Notes: generated from the letters alone by a model not told the origin. 64,000 nt of DNA from Lachnospiraceae bacterium NK4A144 (GCA_000424365.1 AUJT01000001.1:310001-374000), one strand, 5' to 3'. Shown: positions 35,035 to 44,405, counted from the first letter of the stretch. Numbers and translations are program-made.

Positions 35035-36906
35035 ATGAAAAAAACTGCCTTAAGCGATGAGATTTTATTAAAGATCGAGAAGCCGGAACGTTATATCGGC
35101 AACGAGATCAACGCTGTAATAAAGGACAAAGAAAAGGTGGACATCCGGTATGCCATGTGTTTCCCGGATGTCTACGAGATCGGAATGTCACATCTCGGCA
35201 TTCAGATTCTCTATGATATGTTCAATAAGCGGGACGATGTCTGGTGCGAACGCGTCTATTCACCATGGGTGGATCTGGATCGTGTTATGCGCGAGAAAAA
35301 TATCCCGCTTTTTGCGCTGGAAAGCCAGGATCCTATTAAAGACTTTGATTTTCTGGGAATCACTATCCAGTATGAGATGTGCTACACAAATATACTGCAG
35401 GTGCTCGATCTCGCACAGATACCGCTCACAGCTACAGACCGTACAGAAGAGCATCCTATCGTCATCGGCGGAGGTCCCTGCACCTACAATCCTGAACCTA
35501 TCGCAGAATTTTTCGATATGTTCTACATCGGCGAAGGTGAGATAAGCTACGATCCGCTTTTTGACCTGTATAAAGAAATGAAGAAAAACGGTGCCTCCCG
35601 TAAAGACTTCCTGAAAGAAGCCGCAAAAATACCGGGAATCTACGTACCGTCTCTTTATGATGCCGAATATAATGCAGACGGAACTCTTGCGTCATTTACG
35701 CCAAATGTTCCTGAAGCTCCTGCGCGTGTAAAAAAGCAGATCGTAATGGATATGAACGATGTATCATATCCCGACAAGCCGATCGTACCCTTTATCCGTG
35801 TTACCCAGGACAGAGTAGTACTGGAAGTAATGCGTGGCTGTATCAGAGGCTGCCGTTTCTGTCAGGCGGGCGAGATCTACCGTCCGGTCAGAGAACGCTC
35901 CCTTGATTTCCTTAAGAAAAAAGCAAAAGCAATGCTCGATTCCACAGGACAGGATGAGATAACGTTAAGTTCTCTCAGTACCTCTGACTACTCTCAGCTC
36001 GGAGAACTGGTTCACTGGCTTATCGACAATTACCGTGATAAGTATGTAAATATATCACTTCCATCACTGCGTATAGATGCATTTTCTCTTGATATCATGA
36101 GCCGTGTGCAGGATATCAAAAAAAGCAGCCTGACTTTTGCATCAGAAGCAGGCTCCCAGAGACTCAGAAATGTAATCAATAAGGGAATAACAGAAGAGAA
36201 TATCATGCAGGGCTCTGCCGAAGCCTTTAAGGGCGGTTGGAACAAGGTAAAGCTCTACTTTATGCTGGGACTTCCTACTGAAACCGACGAGGATGTAAAG
36301 GCAATCGCACATCTTTCCGATGCTGTTGCAATGAATTACTTTGATACGATCCCGAAAGAAAACCGTAAGGGTGTTCGTGTTCAGGTAACAAGTTCTGCTT
36401 CATTCTTTATTCCGAAGCCGTTTACTGCATTCCAGTGGGCCCCTATGAACTCAGCGGATGAATTTCTGCGTAAGGCTCATCTCTGCAGTGATGAATTTAG
36501 GCAGATGCTTAACCACAAGTCTCTGCGTTTCATGTACCACGAGAACGAGCTTTCAGAGCTTGAGGGCGTATTAGCACGAGGCGACAGAAAGCTTTCAAAG
36601 GTAATCCGCTCAGCATACGAAAACGGCGCTCTTTATGATTCCTGGGGCGAAATGTTTGATAAAAAGAGATGGACGGATGCCTTTGCTTCAAATGGAATAA
36701 GCATTGATTTTTATACCCTTAGAGAAAGACCCGAAGACGAGCTTTTCCCTTGGGACTTTATAGATGCCGGCGTCACAAAAAAATTCCTGCTGGATGAATG
36801 GCATCAGGCATTAAAGGGCGAAGTAACGCCTAACTGCCGTCAGAAATGCTCAGGCTGCGGTGCTGCAGTCTTTGGAGGAGGTGTTTGCTTTGAAAGCAGG
36901 AAATAA
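35035..36906 (+). CDS. TIGR03960-type B12-binding radical SAM protein
   Basis: 623 aa. The N-terminal domain resembles cobalamin-binding domains (MCFPDVYEIGMSHLGIQILYDMFN, IVIGGGPCTYNPEPIAEFFD). The radical SAM core has CIRGCRFCQAGEIYRP (CxxxCxxC). The C-terminus has a Cys cluster (CRQKCSGCGAAVFGGGVC). Always found with the next gene; in some lineages the two are fused. The modification it makes is unknown; proximity to RNase G, rplU and rpmA suggests RNA or ribosome. It begins three bases after hisIE, so it is co-transcribed with the his genes. Confidence 0.9.
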   Translation: MKKTALSDEILLKIEKPERYIGNEINAVIKDKEKVDIRYAMCFPDVYEIGMSHLGIQILYDMFNKRDDVWCERVYSPWVDLDRVMREKNIPLFALESQDPIKDFDFLGITIQYEMCYTNILQVLDLAQIPLTATDRTEEHPIVIGGGPCTYNPEPIAEFFDMFYIGEGEISYDPLFDLYKEMKKNGASRKDFLKEAAKIPGIYVPSLYDAEYNADGTLASFTPNVPEAPARVKKQIVMDMNDVSYPDKPIVPFIRVTQDRVVLEVMRGCIRGCRFCQAGEIYRPVRERSLDFLKKKAKAMLDSTGQDEITLSSLSTSDYSQLGELVHWLIDNYRDKYVNISLPSLRIDAFSLDIMSRVQDIKKSSLTFASEAGSQRLRNVINKGITEENIMQGSAEAFKGGWNKVKLYFMLGLPTETDEDVKAIAHLSDAVAMNYFDTIPKENRKGVRVQVTSSASFFIPKPFTAFQWAPMNSADEFLRKAHLCSDEFRQMLNHKSLRFMYHENELSELEGVLARGDRKLSKVIRSAYENGALYDSWGEMFDKKRWTDAFASNGISIDFYTLRERPEDELFPWDFIDAGVTKKFLLDEWHQALKGEVTPNCRQKCSGCGAAVFGGGVCFESRK

Positions 36907-37696
36907 AATGATCCGGCTGAAATTCAGCAAGCACGGACTTATGAAATATATCGGACATCTGGACGTAATGCGTGCTTTCCAGAAAGTAATGCGCCGCTCA
37001 GGCGTTGATATCGCATATTCCGACGGTTATTCTCCGCACCAGATAATGAGCTTTGCACAGCCCCTTGGTGTGGGTCTTGAAAGCAACGGAGAATACTTTG
37101 ATATAGAAGTACAGTCCGTAGGAACAGCTGCAGAGCTTATTGATGCACTGAACGCACAGTGTCCGGAAGGTATACGTATCCTGGATGCCGTCCAGCTGCC
37201 CGAGAAATCAGCTAATGCCATGGCAAGCGTAAATCAGGCATCTTATACTGTACGTTTTCGTGATGGCCGTATACCGGCATTTGATCTTAATAAGGCCGTT
37301 TCAGACTTCCTTAACGCTGAAACAGTCACAGTAACAAAGAAGACTAAGAAATCAACGAGAGAAATCGATATCCGGTCTCTGGTCTATGACATCCGTGTTC
37401 TGAATAACGCTGATGAATTAAAAGACTACGAAGAGAAAAACGAAATTTCCATTTCCGATAGCATCTCTGATGAAGACCGTGATACAACAATAGATTTTGG
37501 CGCATCTGCTTTTCCTGTTATAAAGATGCATGTAACAGCTTCAAGCGGTGATAACGTAAAACCCGGTCTTCTGATGCAGGCACTTTCAGATATGAATGGC
37601 GGTGGAGAGATAGGAGATACCGATCTCATGGTGATCCGTGAAGACCTCTATGATGAATCAGGGAAATCCCTTATCGATGCAGGTGAGAGGTTCTGA
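36890..37696 (+). CDS. TIGR03936 family partner of the radical SAM protein
   Basis: 268 aa using TTG 36890, chosen because GGAGGAGG lies 8 bases upstream; ATG 36908 is the next option and six codons shorter. The conserved N-terminus IRLKFSKHGLMKYIGHLDVMR and YSDGYSPHQIMSFAQPLGVG are diagnostic of the DUF2344/TIGR03936 family. Overlaps the radical SAM gene by 17 bases. Likely a substrate-handling subunit. Confidence 0.88.
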   Translation: MKAGNKMIRLKFSKHGLMKYIGHLDVMRAFQKVMRRSGVDIAYSDGYSPHQIMSFAQPLGVGLESNGEYFDIEVQSVGTAAELIDALNAQCPEGIRILDAVQLPEKSANAMASVNQASYTVRFRDGRIPAFDLNKAVSDFLNAETVTVTKKTKKSTREIDIRSLVYDIRVLNNADELKDYEEKNEISISDSISDEDRDTTIDFGASAFPVIKMHVTASSGDNVKPGLLMQALSDMNGGGEIGDTDLMVIREDLYDESGKSLIDAGERF

Positions 37697-37697
37697 G

Positions 37698-38879
37698 ATG
37701 GGTACTCGTTTCGTAATAACCGAAGAACAGGGCAATATAATGACCGCTGTTTTTAACGGCGATAAATGCGATGACGTGCTGATTTCTGCAAATACATCAG
37801 ATAAAACGCCCGTACTCGGTGATATATGGCTCGGACATGTAAAAAGGGTCATGCCGAATATAAAGGCTGCCTTTGTAGACATTCTTCCGGGAGTTACCGG
37901 ATATTTACCGCTGTCAGGGCACGATGAGATCAAGGCAGAACAGGATATACCTGTCCAGATCATAAAGGATGCTGTTAAAACTAAAGACATGATGCTTTCC
38001 GCCGACTTCTCCATAAGCGGTCGATTCTGTGCCATGACAGCAGGTAAAAAGGGTATCGGTATCTCAAAAAAGATCACAGATACCGAGATCCGCAGTCGTT
38101 TAACCGAGCGCGCGCACGAAGTATTGGGATCATCTATTGCTTCATCTGCAGAAACGAGGATTGGAACAGTAATACGTACAAATGCAGCAGATGCATCAGA
38201 TCAGGCTTTCTTACTGGATCTCTTGAACACAAAAGAGGCAATAGATAACGTTATTTCATCCTCAAATTATCGCACTCCTTATTCGAGGCTGTATCATGCA
38301 CCTGATGCTGAGATACGTCTTATCCGCGATCATCATGGAGAGATTGACAGGATCGTGACGGATATTTCTGAGGAAGAAGCAAAGATCCGTTCTTTTTTTG
38401 CAGATTCAGAAAAGATCACATCGGTACTTTCGTTGTATGAAGACGAGTCTCTGGCTTTACGCAAGCTATACAAGCTGGATTCCCTGCTTGACGAAGCACT
38501 TAAAAAGACAGTTTGGCTTCCGTCTGGAGGTTCAATAGTCCTGGAAGTCACAGAAGCCCTGACAGTCATCGATGTAAACACCGGTAAAACCGATAAAAAA
38601 AGGTCAAAAGAAGAAAACTTTCTTCAGACAAATATAGAAGCCGCAAAAGAAGCGGCACGTCAGATGAGAATAAGAAATTATTCCGGAATGATAATGATCG
38701 ACTTTATAAATATGCGTGAAAAGAGCAGTCTTAAACTACTTGAGCAGGAATTGATAAAGGCGCTTTCGAAAGACAGAGTCACCTGCAGATTCTTTGGTTT
38801 CACTCATCTCGGTCTCGCAGAGATCACACGGGAAAAGACAACACAGCCTCTTCACGAAATAATTAGAAAAAAGTCTTGA
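37698..38879 (+). CDS. rng: Ribonuclease E/G family
   Basis: 393 aa from ATG 37698 (AGGTGAGAGG upstream, one base after the previous stop); the frame opens earlier without an RBS. Endoribonuclease for rRNA and mRNA processing. S1 domain (GDIWLGHVKRVMPNIKAAFVDI), the catalytic Asp pair in TVIDVNTGK and MIMIDFINM, and GLAEITREKT near the end. It is short, without the Zn-link or degradosome scaffold, so RNase G-like. Its stop codon overlaps the -35 of the rplU promoter. Confidence 0.9.
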   Translation: MGTRFVITEEQGNIMTAVFNGDKCDDVLISANTSDKTPVLGDIWLGHVKRVMPNIKAAFVDILPGVTGYLPLSGHDEIKAEQDIPVQIIKDAVKTKDMMLSADFSISGRFCAMTAGKKGIGISKKITDTEIRSRLTERAHEVLGSSIASSAETRIGTVIRTNAADASDQAFLLDLLNTKEAIDNVISSSNYRTPYSRLYHAPDAEIRLIRDHHGEIDRIVTDISEEEAKIRSFFADSEKITSVLSLYEDESLALRKLYKLDSLLDEALKKTVWLPSGGSIVLEVTEALTVIDVNTGKTDKKRSKEENFLQTNIEAAKEAARQMRIRNYSGMIMIDFINMREKSSLKLLEQELIKALSKDRVTCRFFGFTHLGLAEITREKTTQPLHEIIRKKS

Positions 38880-38904
38880 CGCTATAAAACACATGTGCTA
38901 ACTT
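38876..38904 (+). promoter_or_regulatory. Promoter of rplU operon, extended -10
   Basis: TTGACG, 17-base spacer, TAACTT with TG one base before it. The -35 shares bases with the rng stop codon. Confidence 0.6.
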
Positions 38905-38907
38905 ATA

Positions 38908-38985
38908 TGAGTATGCCGCATGCTCAGGTTAATAAGTCTGCAGAATAACTTTGCAGCACCGCAGGCAGCGAGTAATGAATTAGGA
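38908..38985 (+). ncRNA. Candidate ribosomal protein L21 leader
   Basis: The ~85-base 5' UTR of rplU holds GCATGC-type and CTGCAG...CTTTGCAG pairings and an ACCGCAGGCAGCGAG stretch close to the RBS, the place and style of the Firmicutes L21 leader, which allows autoregulation by L21. Identified by position and appearance, not by a model score. Confidence 0.5.
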
Positions 38986-38993
38986 GGTGTCCT

Positions 38994-39299
38994 ATGTACG
39001 CAATTATTGCAACAGGCGGAAAACAGTACAAGGTTTCGGAGGGCGATGTAATCTACGTTGAGAAGCTCGCCGCTGAAAAGGATAGCGCTGTTACGTTCGA
39101 CCAGGTTCTTGCAATTGGCGGTGACAAGCTTGCAGTAGGTGATGAAGTTGCTAACGCTTCTGTATCCGGAAAAGTTCTGGATCAGGTTAAGGGTAGCAAG
39201 GTTATCGTTTACCACTACAAGAGAAAGACCGGCTATCACAAGAAGAATGGTCACAGACAAGCATACACAAAAGTACAGATTGAAAAGATCAACGCTTAA
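38994..39299 (+). CDS. rplU: 50S ribosomal protein L21
   Basis: 101 aa. [25 protein letters not shown] at the start and [18 protein letters not shown] at the end are characteristic. RBS aggaggtg. First gene of the conserved rplU-prp-rpmA set. Confidence 0.98.
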   Translation: MYAIIATGGKQYKVSEGDVIYVEKLAAEKDSAVTFDQVLAIGGDKLAVGDEVANASVSGKVLDQVKGSKVIVYHYKRKTGYHKKNGHRQAYTKVQIEKINA

Positions 39300-39308
39300 T
39301 CTTTTTGT

Positions 39309-39632
39309 ATGATCAGTGTAAAGATTTATAAGTCAAAAGATAATAACATACGAGGATTCAAATGTCTCGGCCACGCAGGCTATGCAGAACATGGTGAAGA
39401 TGTCGTATGTGCTGCAGTTTCTATGCTCGTTATCAACACCTTAAATTCTTTGGAAACTTTCGTTCCGGAAGATAAATTTACGGTGAATACTGATGAAGAG
39501 CAGGGTTTGATCGAGTGTGTATTCAACGATAAACCTTCCGAAAAGGCAAAGCTTCTTTTGGATTCAATGCTTTTGGGACTCAAGAGTGTTGAAAAGGACT
39601 ATCAGGGAGAATACCTGAAGTTAATTATTTGA
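39309..39632 (+). CDS. prp: Ribosomal-processing cysteine protease Prp
   Basis: 107 aa. Removes the N-terminal extension of L27 in Firmicutes. Catalytic His22 in GHAGYAEHGEDVVC and Cys34 are present. It is located between rplU and rpmA, and the L27 encoded next has the matching cleavage site. Confidence 0.95.
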   Translation: MISVKIYKSKDNNIRGFKCLGHAGYAEHGEDVVCAAVSMLVINTLNSLETFVPEDKFTVNTDEEQGLIECVFNDKPSEKAKLLLDSMLLGLKSVEKDYQGEYLKLII

Positions 39633-39659
39633 TGAATGATTGAAAAGGAGGAAAAGGTC

Positions 39660-39953
39660 ATGTTAAATCTGAACCTTCAGTTCTTCGCTCATAAAAAGGG
39701 AGTAGGATCAACCAAGAACGGTCGTGATTCCGAGTCCAAGAGATTAGGCGCGAAGAGAGCCGACGGACAGTTCGTAAAGGCCGGCAATATTCTTTACAGA
39801 CAGCGTGGAACCCATATCCACCCTGGTAAGAACGTTGGTATTGGCGGAGATGATACACTTTTCGCTAAGGTTAGCGGCGTACTCAGATTCGAGAGAGTTG
39901 GTAAGTATCGCAAGCAGGCTAGCGTTTACGAGGTAGAGGAGAAGGCTGAATAA
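39660..39953 (+). CDS. rpmA: 50S ribosomal protein L27 with Prp-cleaved N-terminus
   Basis: 97 aa from ATG 39660 (AAGGAGG 8 bases upstream); the frame from 39636 covers the RBS. Begins [14 protein letters not shown]: the Prp site lies after FFA, exposing HKKG that reaches the peptidyl-transferase centre. [16 protein letters not shown] and [15 protein letters not shown] are diagnostic. Confidence 0.97.
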   Translation: MLNLNLQFFAHKKGVGSTKNGRDSESKRLGAKRADGQFVKAGNILYRQRGTHIHPGKNVGIGGDDTLFAKVSGVLRFERVGKYRKQASVYEVEEKAE

Positions 39954-39978
39954 TTTCAGTTTTGTTCTGTAATTTCGG

Positions 39979-40017
39979 GGCTTCAGATGTCTACATCTGA
40001 AGCCGTTATTTTTTTAT
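39979..40017 (+). terminator. Intrinsic terminator after rpmA
   Basis: GGCTTCAGATG / CATCTGAAGCC perfect 11-bp stem, loop of four, then GTTATTTTTTT. Confidence 0.93.
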
Positions 40018-40086
40018 AGGAATATTCGGTTATCCCGTTTATACGTTTTAACTTCAACGTCAGGAAATCACTGAAGAAAGGTGTAT

Positions 40087-41421
40087 ATGTTCACAGATAG
40101 AGCTAAAATTATAATCAGATCAGGAAAAGGCGGAGACGGTCATGTAAGTTTTCGTCGTGAAAAGTACGTTCCGAATGGAGGACCTGACGGCGGAGATGGC
40201 GGTAACGGCGGTTCTGTAATATTTAAGGTCGATACCGGTATGACGACCCTTACCGATTACAGATTTCGTAGAAAATTCTCTGCAGAAGACGGAGAGCAGG
40301 GCGGAAAGAAGCGTTGTCATGGAAAAGACGGTAAGGATCTTATCCTCAAAGTTCCTGCAGGTACCGTTGTCCGTGAATTTGAAACCGGAAAAGTAATCGT
40401 TGATATGTCCGGTGATAATACAGAAGTTGTTGTCCTCAAAGGAGGACGCGGCGGACGCGGAAACCAGCACTTTGCAACAAGTACCATGCAGGCTCCCAAA
40501 TATGCCCAGCCCGGTCAGGACGCTCAGGAAGTTACAGTTCAGCTTGAGTTAAAGACTATCGCTGATGTAGGTCTCGTTGGTTTCCCCAATGTAGGTAAAT
40601 CAACTTTGATCTCTATGGTCACAAACGCAAAGCCTGAGATCGCTAATTACCATTTTACGACACTTCAGCCGCATCTTGGTGTAGTTGATCTCCCGGAAGG
40701 AGACGGCGGTTTTGTTATCGCAGATATACCCGGACTCATCGAAGGTGCATCAGAGGGTATTGGTCTTGGTCATGAGTTTCTTCGTCATATTGAGCGCTGC
40801 CGTGTACTTATCCATATCGTAGATGCCGCAGGCGTAGAGGGCAGAGACCCCGTAGACGACATCTATGCAATTAATAAGGAACTCGCAGCCTACAATGTAG
40901 ATCTTTCAAAGAAACCTCAGATCATCGCTGCGAATAAGACCGATGTCATTCAGACAGCAGAAGGTGAAGAAGATCCTATTAAGCGGATTGAAAACGAATT
41001 TGGTCCTAAGGGAATAAAGATCTTCCCTATTTCCGCTGCTACAAAGACAGGCTTAAAAGAGCTTATCTACTATGTTAACGATATGTTGAAAAAGATGGAC
41101 AATACTCCTGTTGTTTATGAACAGGAATACTTCCCTGAAGAACATATCGGTGAGAAACTGCCATATACTGTTTCTTATGATGAAAAAGAGCAGATGTATA
41201 TCCTCGAAGGTCCACGAATCGAAAAGATGCTTGGATATACTAATCTTGATTCAGAGAAGGGCTTCCGTTTCTTCCAGAAATTTATCAAAGAGATCGGCGC
41301 TACCGATCAAATGGAAGCACTTGGCATTCAGGATGGAGATACAGTAAAGATGTACGGTTTCCATTTCGATTATTATAAGGATACAGATTCACCGGAGCTT
41401 CCGGAAGGAGAAAATGAATAA
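40087..41421 (+). CDS. obgE: GTPase Obg
   Basis: 444 aa from ATG 40087 (AAAGG just upstream; a GTG at 40081 is possible). Ribosome-assembly and stress GTPase. Obg fold with Gly-rich loops (GKGGDGHVSFRREKYVPNGGPDGGDGG), G domain with GFPNVGKSTL, DIPGLIEGAS, NKTD, and the C-terminal OCT domain (about residues 345-425, KMYGFHFDYY). Followed immediately by yhbY. Confidence 0.97.
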   Translation: MFTDRAKIIIRSGKGGDGHVSFRREKYVPNGGPDGGDGGNGGSVIFKVDTGMTTLTDYRFRRKFSAEDGEQGGKKRCHGKDGKDLILKVPAGTVVREFETGKVIVDMSGDNTEVVVLKGGRGGRGNQHFATSTMQAPKYAQPGQDAQEVTVQLELKTIADVGLVGFPNVGKSTLISMVTNAKPEIANYHFTTLQPHLGVVDLPEGDGGFVIADIPGLIEGASEGIGLGHEFLRHIERCRVLIHIVDAAGVEGRDPVDDIYAINKELAAYNVDLSKKPQIIAANKTDVIQTAEGEEDPIKRIENEFGPKGIKIFPISAATKTGLKELIYYVNDMLKKMDNTPVVYEQEYFPEEHIGEKLPYTVSYDEKEQMYILEGPRIEKMLGYTNLDSEKGFRFFQKFIKEIGATDQMEALGIQDGDTVKMYGFHFDYYKDTDSPELPEGENE

Positions 41422-41718
41422 ATGACTATCACTACTAAACAGCGTGCATATCTTAGAAGTCTTGCAATGACTCTGGATCCGATCTTTCAGATCGGCAAGT
41501 CCAGCCTCACACCGGAAGTCTGCACTTCTGTATCAGAGGCACTTGCAAAGAGAGAACTAGTAAAAATCTCTGTTCTCAAGAACTGCGATGATGATCCGAA
41601 GGCTATCGCTGAGGCACTTGCAGGCAGAACACAGTCCCTTCTCGTACAGGTAGTTGGACGTAAAATCACACTTTACAAGCCTGCTAAAGAACCTAAGATC
41701 GAACTTCCTCGTAAGTAA
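41422..41718 (+). CDS. yhbY: CRS1/YhbY-type RNA-binding protein
   Basis: 98 aa. Binds pre-50S ribosomal particles. TTKQRAYLRSLAMTLDPIFQIGKSSLTPE and VVGRKITLYKPAKEPK are typical. Start directly abuts the obgE stop, so translation is coupled. Confidence 0.95.
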   Translation: MTITTKQRAYLRSLAMTLDPIFQIGKSSLTPEVCTSVSEALAKRELVKISVLKNCDDDPKAIAEALAGRTQSLLVQVVGRKITLYKPAKEPKIELPRK

Positions 41719-41745
41719 AACGAATTTTTCGAAAGAAGGGACCAT

Positions 41746-42393
41746 ATGTCTGAGCGCATTTCAAATGACAAACAGAAAATCGGAATCCTGGGTGGCACAT
41801 TTAATCCAATACACATAGGTCACCTGATACTTGCAGAACAGGCAAGGTCCGAGTTTTCTCTTGATAAAGTCATTCTCATGCCAAGCGGTGTGTCATATTT
41901 CAAAAAGGATCTGAAGGTTCTTCCTGCAGAGACCAGATATGAAATGACTGCTATCGCATGCAAGGATAATCCCTATTTTTGCGTTTCAGATATGGAAATC
42001 CGACGAAAAGGAAATACATATACTGCAGATACTATTCAGGAATTGAAAAAGCAGTCTCCGGATACACATTATTACTTCATTATCGGGGCAGATACACTGC
42101 TGCAGATGGAAACATGGTATCATCCTGAGCTGATCTTTGACTCATGTACAGTATTATGCGCTGTTCGTGATAAACTAACGCCTGAAGAACTGCAAGCTAA
42201 AAAAAAGGAACTTGTCACCAAATACAATGCCGATATAGAGTTCCTTCATACAACAAACCTTGAAATTTCATCAAAAATGCTTCGAAATATGGTGCTTTCC
42301 GGTCATTCTATCCGATATTATGTTACAGATGAAGTTTTACAGTATATCGAAGAGCATGGTCTTTATCAACAATCCGATAAATACGGACTATGA
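41746..42393 (+). CDS. nadD: Nicotinate-nucleotide adenylyltransferase
   Basis: 215 aa. Makes deamido-NAD from NaMN and ATP. Nucleotidyltransferase motif GILGGTFNPIHIGHL, IIGADTLLQMETWYHPE, and ISSKMLRNM in place of ISST.(I/V)R. Good RBS gaaggga. Normally with yqeK and rsfS, as here. Confidence 0.96.
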   Translation: MSERISNDKQKIGILGGTFNPIHIGHLILAEQARSEFSLDKVILMPSGVSYFKKDLKVLPAETRYEMTAIACKDNPYFCVSDMEIRRKGNTYTADTIQELKKQSPDTHYYFIIGADTLLQMETWYHPELIFDSCTVLCAVRDKLTPEELQAKKKELVTKYNADIEFLHTTNLEISSKMLRNMVLSGHSIRYYVTDEVLQYIEEHGLYQQSDKYGL

Positions 42394-42478
42394 CGTGGAT
42401 ATAAAGCAAATTTCAGAGTTCATATACCAACAAAGGATAATAGAAAGAGCAATCTTTCGGAAAGAAGAAGGATCTTCA

Positions 42479-43054
42479 ATGAACGAAAAGACTATCGAGA
42501 TCAAGCACAAGATGAAAAAGGTTTTGGATAAGGACAGATATCAGCATACCTTAGGAGTTGCTTATACCGCATCATGTCTCGCAATGAGATATGAACTTGA
42601 CCCTGAGCGACTGTTTCTCGCAGGACTTCTGCATGACTGTGCGAAAAACATACCGAACGGAGAGAAATACGCTCTTTGTAAAAAATACAAGATCGTACTG
42701 AATGAAATCGAGAAAAAGGCACCGTCTCTCGTTCATGCAAAGCTTGGGGCATATCTCACTGAGCATACTTATGGTGTTAAGGATCCTGAAATCATCAACG
42801 CTGTACGTAATCATACAACCGGCAGACCGGGCATGAGTCTCTTTGAAAAGATCATTTTCACTGCTGACTACATAGAACTGCATAGAGATCAGGCACCAAA
42901 TCTTCCTGAGATTCGACATATGGCATTTACAGATCTTGACGATGCCGTTAGAAAAATCCTTAGTGATACTTTGGATTTCCTTGGTTCAAAAGATCGTCCA
43001 GTAGATCCTATGACCAAGCAGACCTATGATTACTATATGGCACATAAACACTGA
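42479..43054 (+). CDS. yqeK: HD-domain Ap4A hydrolase-like protein YqeK
   Basis: 191 aa from ATG 42479 (aagaagga upstream); the open frame extends back into nadD without an RBS. Symmetrical Ap4A hydrolase family of Gram-positives. HD residues: YQHTLGVA, LLHDCAKN, HAKLGAYL, RNHTTGRPGMS. Sits 85 bases after nadD in the standard nadD-yqeK-rsfS order. Confidence 0.94.
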   Translation: MNEKTIEIKHKMKKVLDKDRYQHTLGVAYTASCLAMRYELDPERLFLAGLLHDCAKNIPNGEKYALCKKYKIVLNEIEKKAPSLVHAKLGAYLTEHTYGVKDPEIINAVRNHTTGRPGMSLFEKIIFTADYIELHRDQAPNLPEIRHMAFTDLDDAVRKILSDTLDFLGSKDRPVDPMTKQTYDYYMAHKH

Positions 43055-43111
43055 CAGGCATTTAATTTATTTTTATACACTGATCAAAAAGATTTAAAAA
43101 GGCGGAAATAA

Positions 43112-43462
43112 ATGAAAGACAGCAGAGAACTCGCAGCAGACGTAGTACGTGCACTTGAGGATAAAAAAGGCGAAGATGTGATTGTTATCGACCTTAGAGA
43201 CATCACATCATTCACTGATTACTTTGTAATTGCAACCGGCAACAATGTACCGCAGGTACAGGCTATGAGCGATGCAGCCGAAGAGGCAATGGCAAAGAAC
43301 GGAGTATCCGTAACAAATATAGAAGGATATCAGTCAGCAAACTGGATCCTCATGGATTACAACGATGTAATCGTACATATTTTTGACAAAGAAAGCAGAT
43401 CTTTCTATGATCTCGAGAGACTTTGGAAAGACGGTAAATTCATAAAAGCTGAAGAAATCTAA
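43112..43462 (+). CDS. rsfS: Ribosomal silencing factor
   Basis: 116 aa. Binds L14 and blocks subunit joining under nutrient limitation. DLRDITSFTDYFVIATGNNVPQVQAM and YQSANWILMDYNDVIVHIFDKESRSFYDLERLW are diagnostic. Last gene of the operon, followed by a strong terminator shared with lexA. Confidence 0.97.
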   Translation: MKDSRELAADVVRALEDKKGEDVIVIDLRDITSFTDYFVIATGNNVPQVQAMSDAAEEAMAKNGVSVTNIEGYQSANWILMDYNDVIVHIFDKESRSFYDLERLWKDGKFIKAEEI

Positions 43463-43508
43463 AAAATTCGCTGTGAATGCAATGATCTTGCTTCACAGCG
43501 AATTTTTT
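43461..43508. terminator. Bidirectional terminator between rsfS and lexA
   Basis: AAAAAATTCGCTGTGAA / TTCACAGCGAATTTTTT: a 17-bp near-perfect stem with A-rich and T-rich outer arms, so it works for both convergent genes. Confidence 0.93.
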
Positions 43509-43538
43509 ACGTATTTTACAGAAATTCTTTACTTAAAA

Positions 43539-44174
43539 TTACTTATTATCCAATGAACGGAATACAGCAAATACTTTTCCAAGAATCTTGCAATCCTTAA
43601 CGATAATCGGATCCATGCTGTCATTTTCAGGCTGAAGTCTGATATGATCTTTTTCTTTATAGAAAGTCTTTACTGTAGCACTGTCATCTACAAGTGCTAC
43701 GATCACATCACCATTCTTTGCTGTCGAACACTCACGAATAAATACAAAATCTCCATCCATGATACCGATATTAATCATGCTGGTTCCTTTAACACGAAGC
43801 ACATAAGAATCAGATGCTCCTGCATTAGACGGAAGATAATCTGTAGGAAGAGGGAAGTATCCATCAATGTTCTGCTCAGCAAGTATCGGCTGACCTGCAG
43901 CAACCTGTCCAATGATCGGAATACTTGTCATTTCCTTACGAACCATCTCAAAACCATCATCAAGAATCTCTATAGTACGCGGCTTGGTCGGATCACGGCG
44001 GATATATCCATTCTTTTCAAGTGTTTCAAGATGTGAATGAACAGAAGATGTAGACTTAAGACTAACTGCCTCACAGATTTCTCTTACTGAAGGCGGAAAA
44101 CCGCGGTCTAAGATCTGCTGCTTGATAAAGTCGAGAATTTCCTGCTGTTTCGGACTGATTTTGCCTGTTGCCAT
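43539..44174 (-). CDS. lexA: SOS repressor LexA
   Basis: 211 aa from the ATG at 44174 (AGAGAGG upstream); the longer frame runs through the promoter. N-terminal winged helix-turn-helix (SPKQQEILDFIKQQI, PPSVREICEAVSLKSTSSVHSHL), self-cleavage site Ala93-Gly94 (QVAAGQP), catalytic Ser132 (KGTSM) and Lys169 (ATVKTF). Its promoter and the divergent LysM gene lie among LexA-box-like sites, so it is probably autoregulated. Confidence 0.97.
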   Translation of the reverse strand: MATGKISPKQQEILDFIKQQILDRGFPPSVREICEAVSLKSTSSVHSHLETLEKNGYIRRDPTKPRTIEILDDGFEMVRKEMTSIPIIGQVAAGQPILAEQNIDGYFPLPTDYLPSNAGASDSYVLRVKGTSMINIGIMDGDFVFIRECSTAKNGDVIVALVDDSATVKTFYKEKDHIRLQPENDSMDPIIVKDCKILGKVFAVFRSLDNK

Positions 44175-44202
44175 ATTAATAACCTCTCTTTCGGATAAAG
44201 GT

Positions 44203-44231
44203 ATTATATAACAAACAAATAAATATTGCAA
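44203..44231 (-). promoter_or_regulatory. lexA promoter
   Basis: On the minus strand TTGCAA, 17-base spacer, TATAAT, 29 bases from the lexA start. A LexA-box-like half-site (GCAAACG) overlaps the -35. Confidence 0.7.
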
Positions 44232-44241
44232 ACGTGTATTC

Positions 44242-44339
44242 TGAATTTTTGTTCGATTTTTTTCATTCAACTAGTTGACGAATAAACAACTGTTCGATAT
44301 AATCATCTTTGCAAACGAACGTTTGCGAACTATTGTTTA
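44242..44339. promoter_or_regulatory. Cluster of LexA (SOS) box-like sites
   Basis: Against the Firmicutes box CGAAC-N4-GTTCG, four 14-mers match 8 of 10 positions: TGAATTTTTGTTCG (44242), TAAACAACTGTTCG (44283, inside the LysM-gene promoter spacer), CAAACGAACGTTTG (44312, a perfect palindrome extended by G/C) and CGAACTATTGTTTA (44326). They would let LexA repress both divergent genes. Inference from consensus matching only. Confidence 0.65.
44275..44303 (+). promoter_or_regulatory. Promoter of LysM gene
   Basis: TTGACG, exactly 17 bases, TATAAT; overlapped by one LexA-box-like site and followed by two more near the expected transcription start. Confidence 0.85.
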
Positions 44340-44405
44340 CTCCCATCATAATAAGAGTACTAATTTTTTCATTGAGAAGTATCCATTAATCGGAGGTCGT
44401 CAGCT

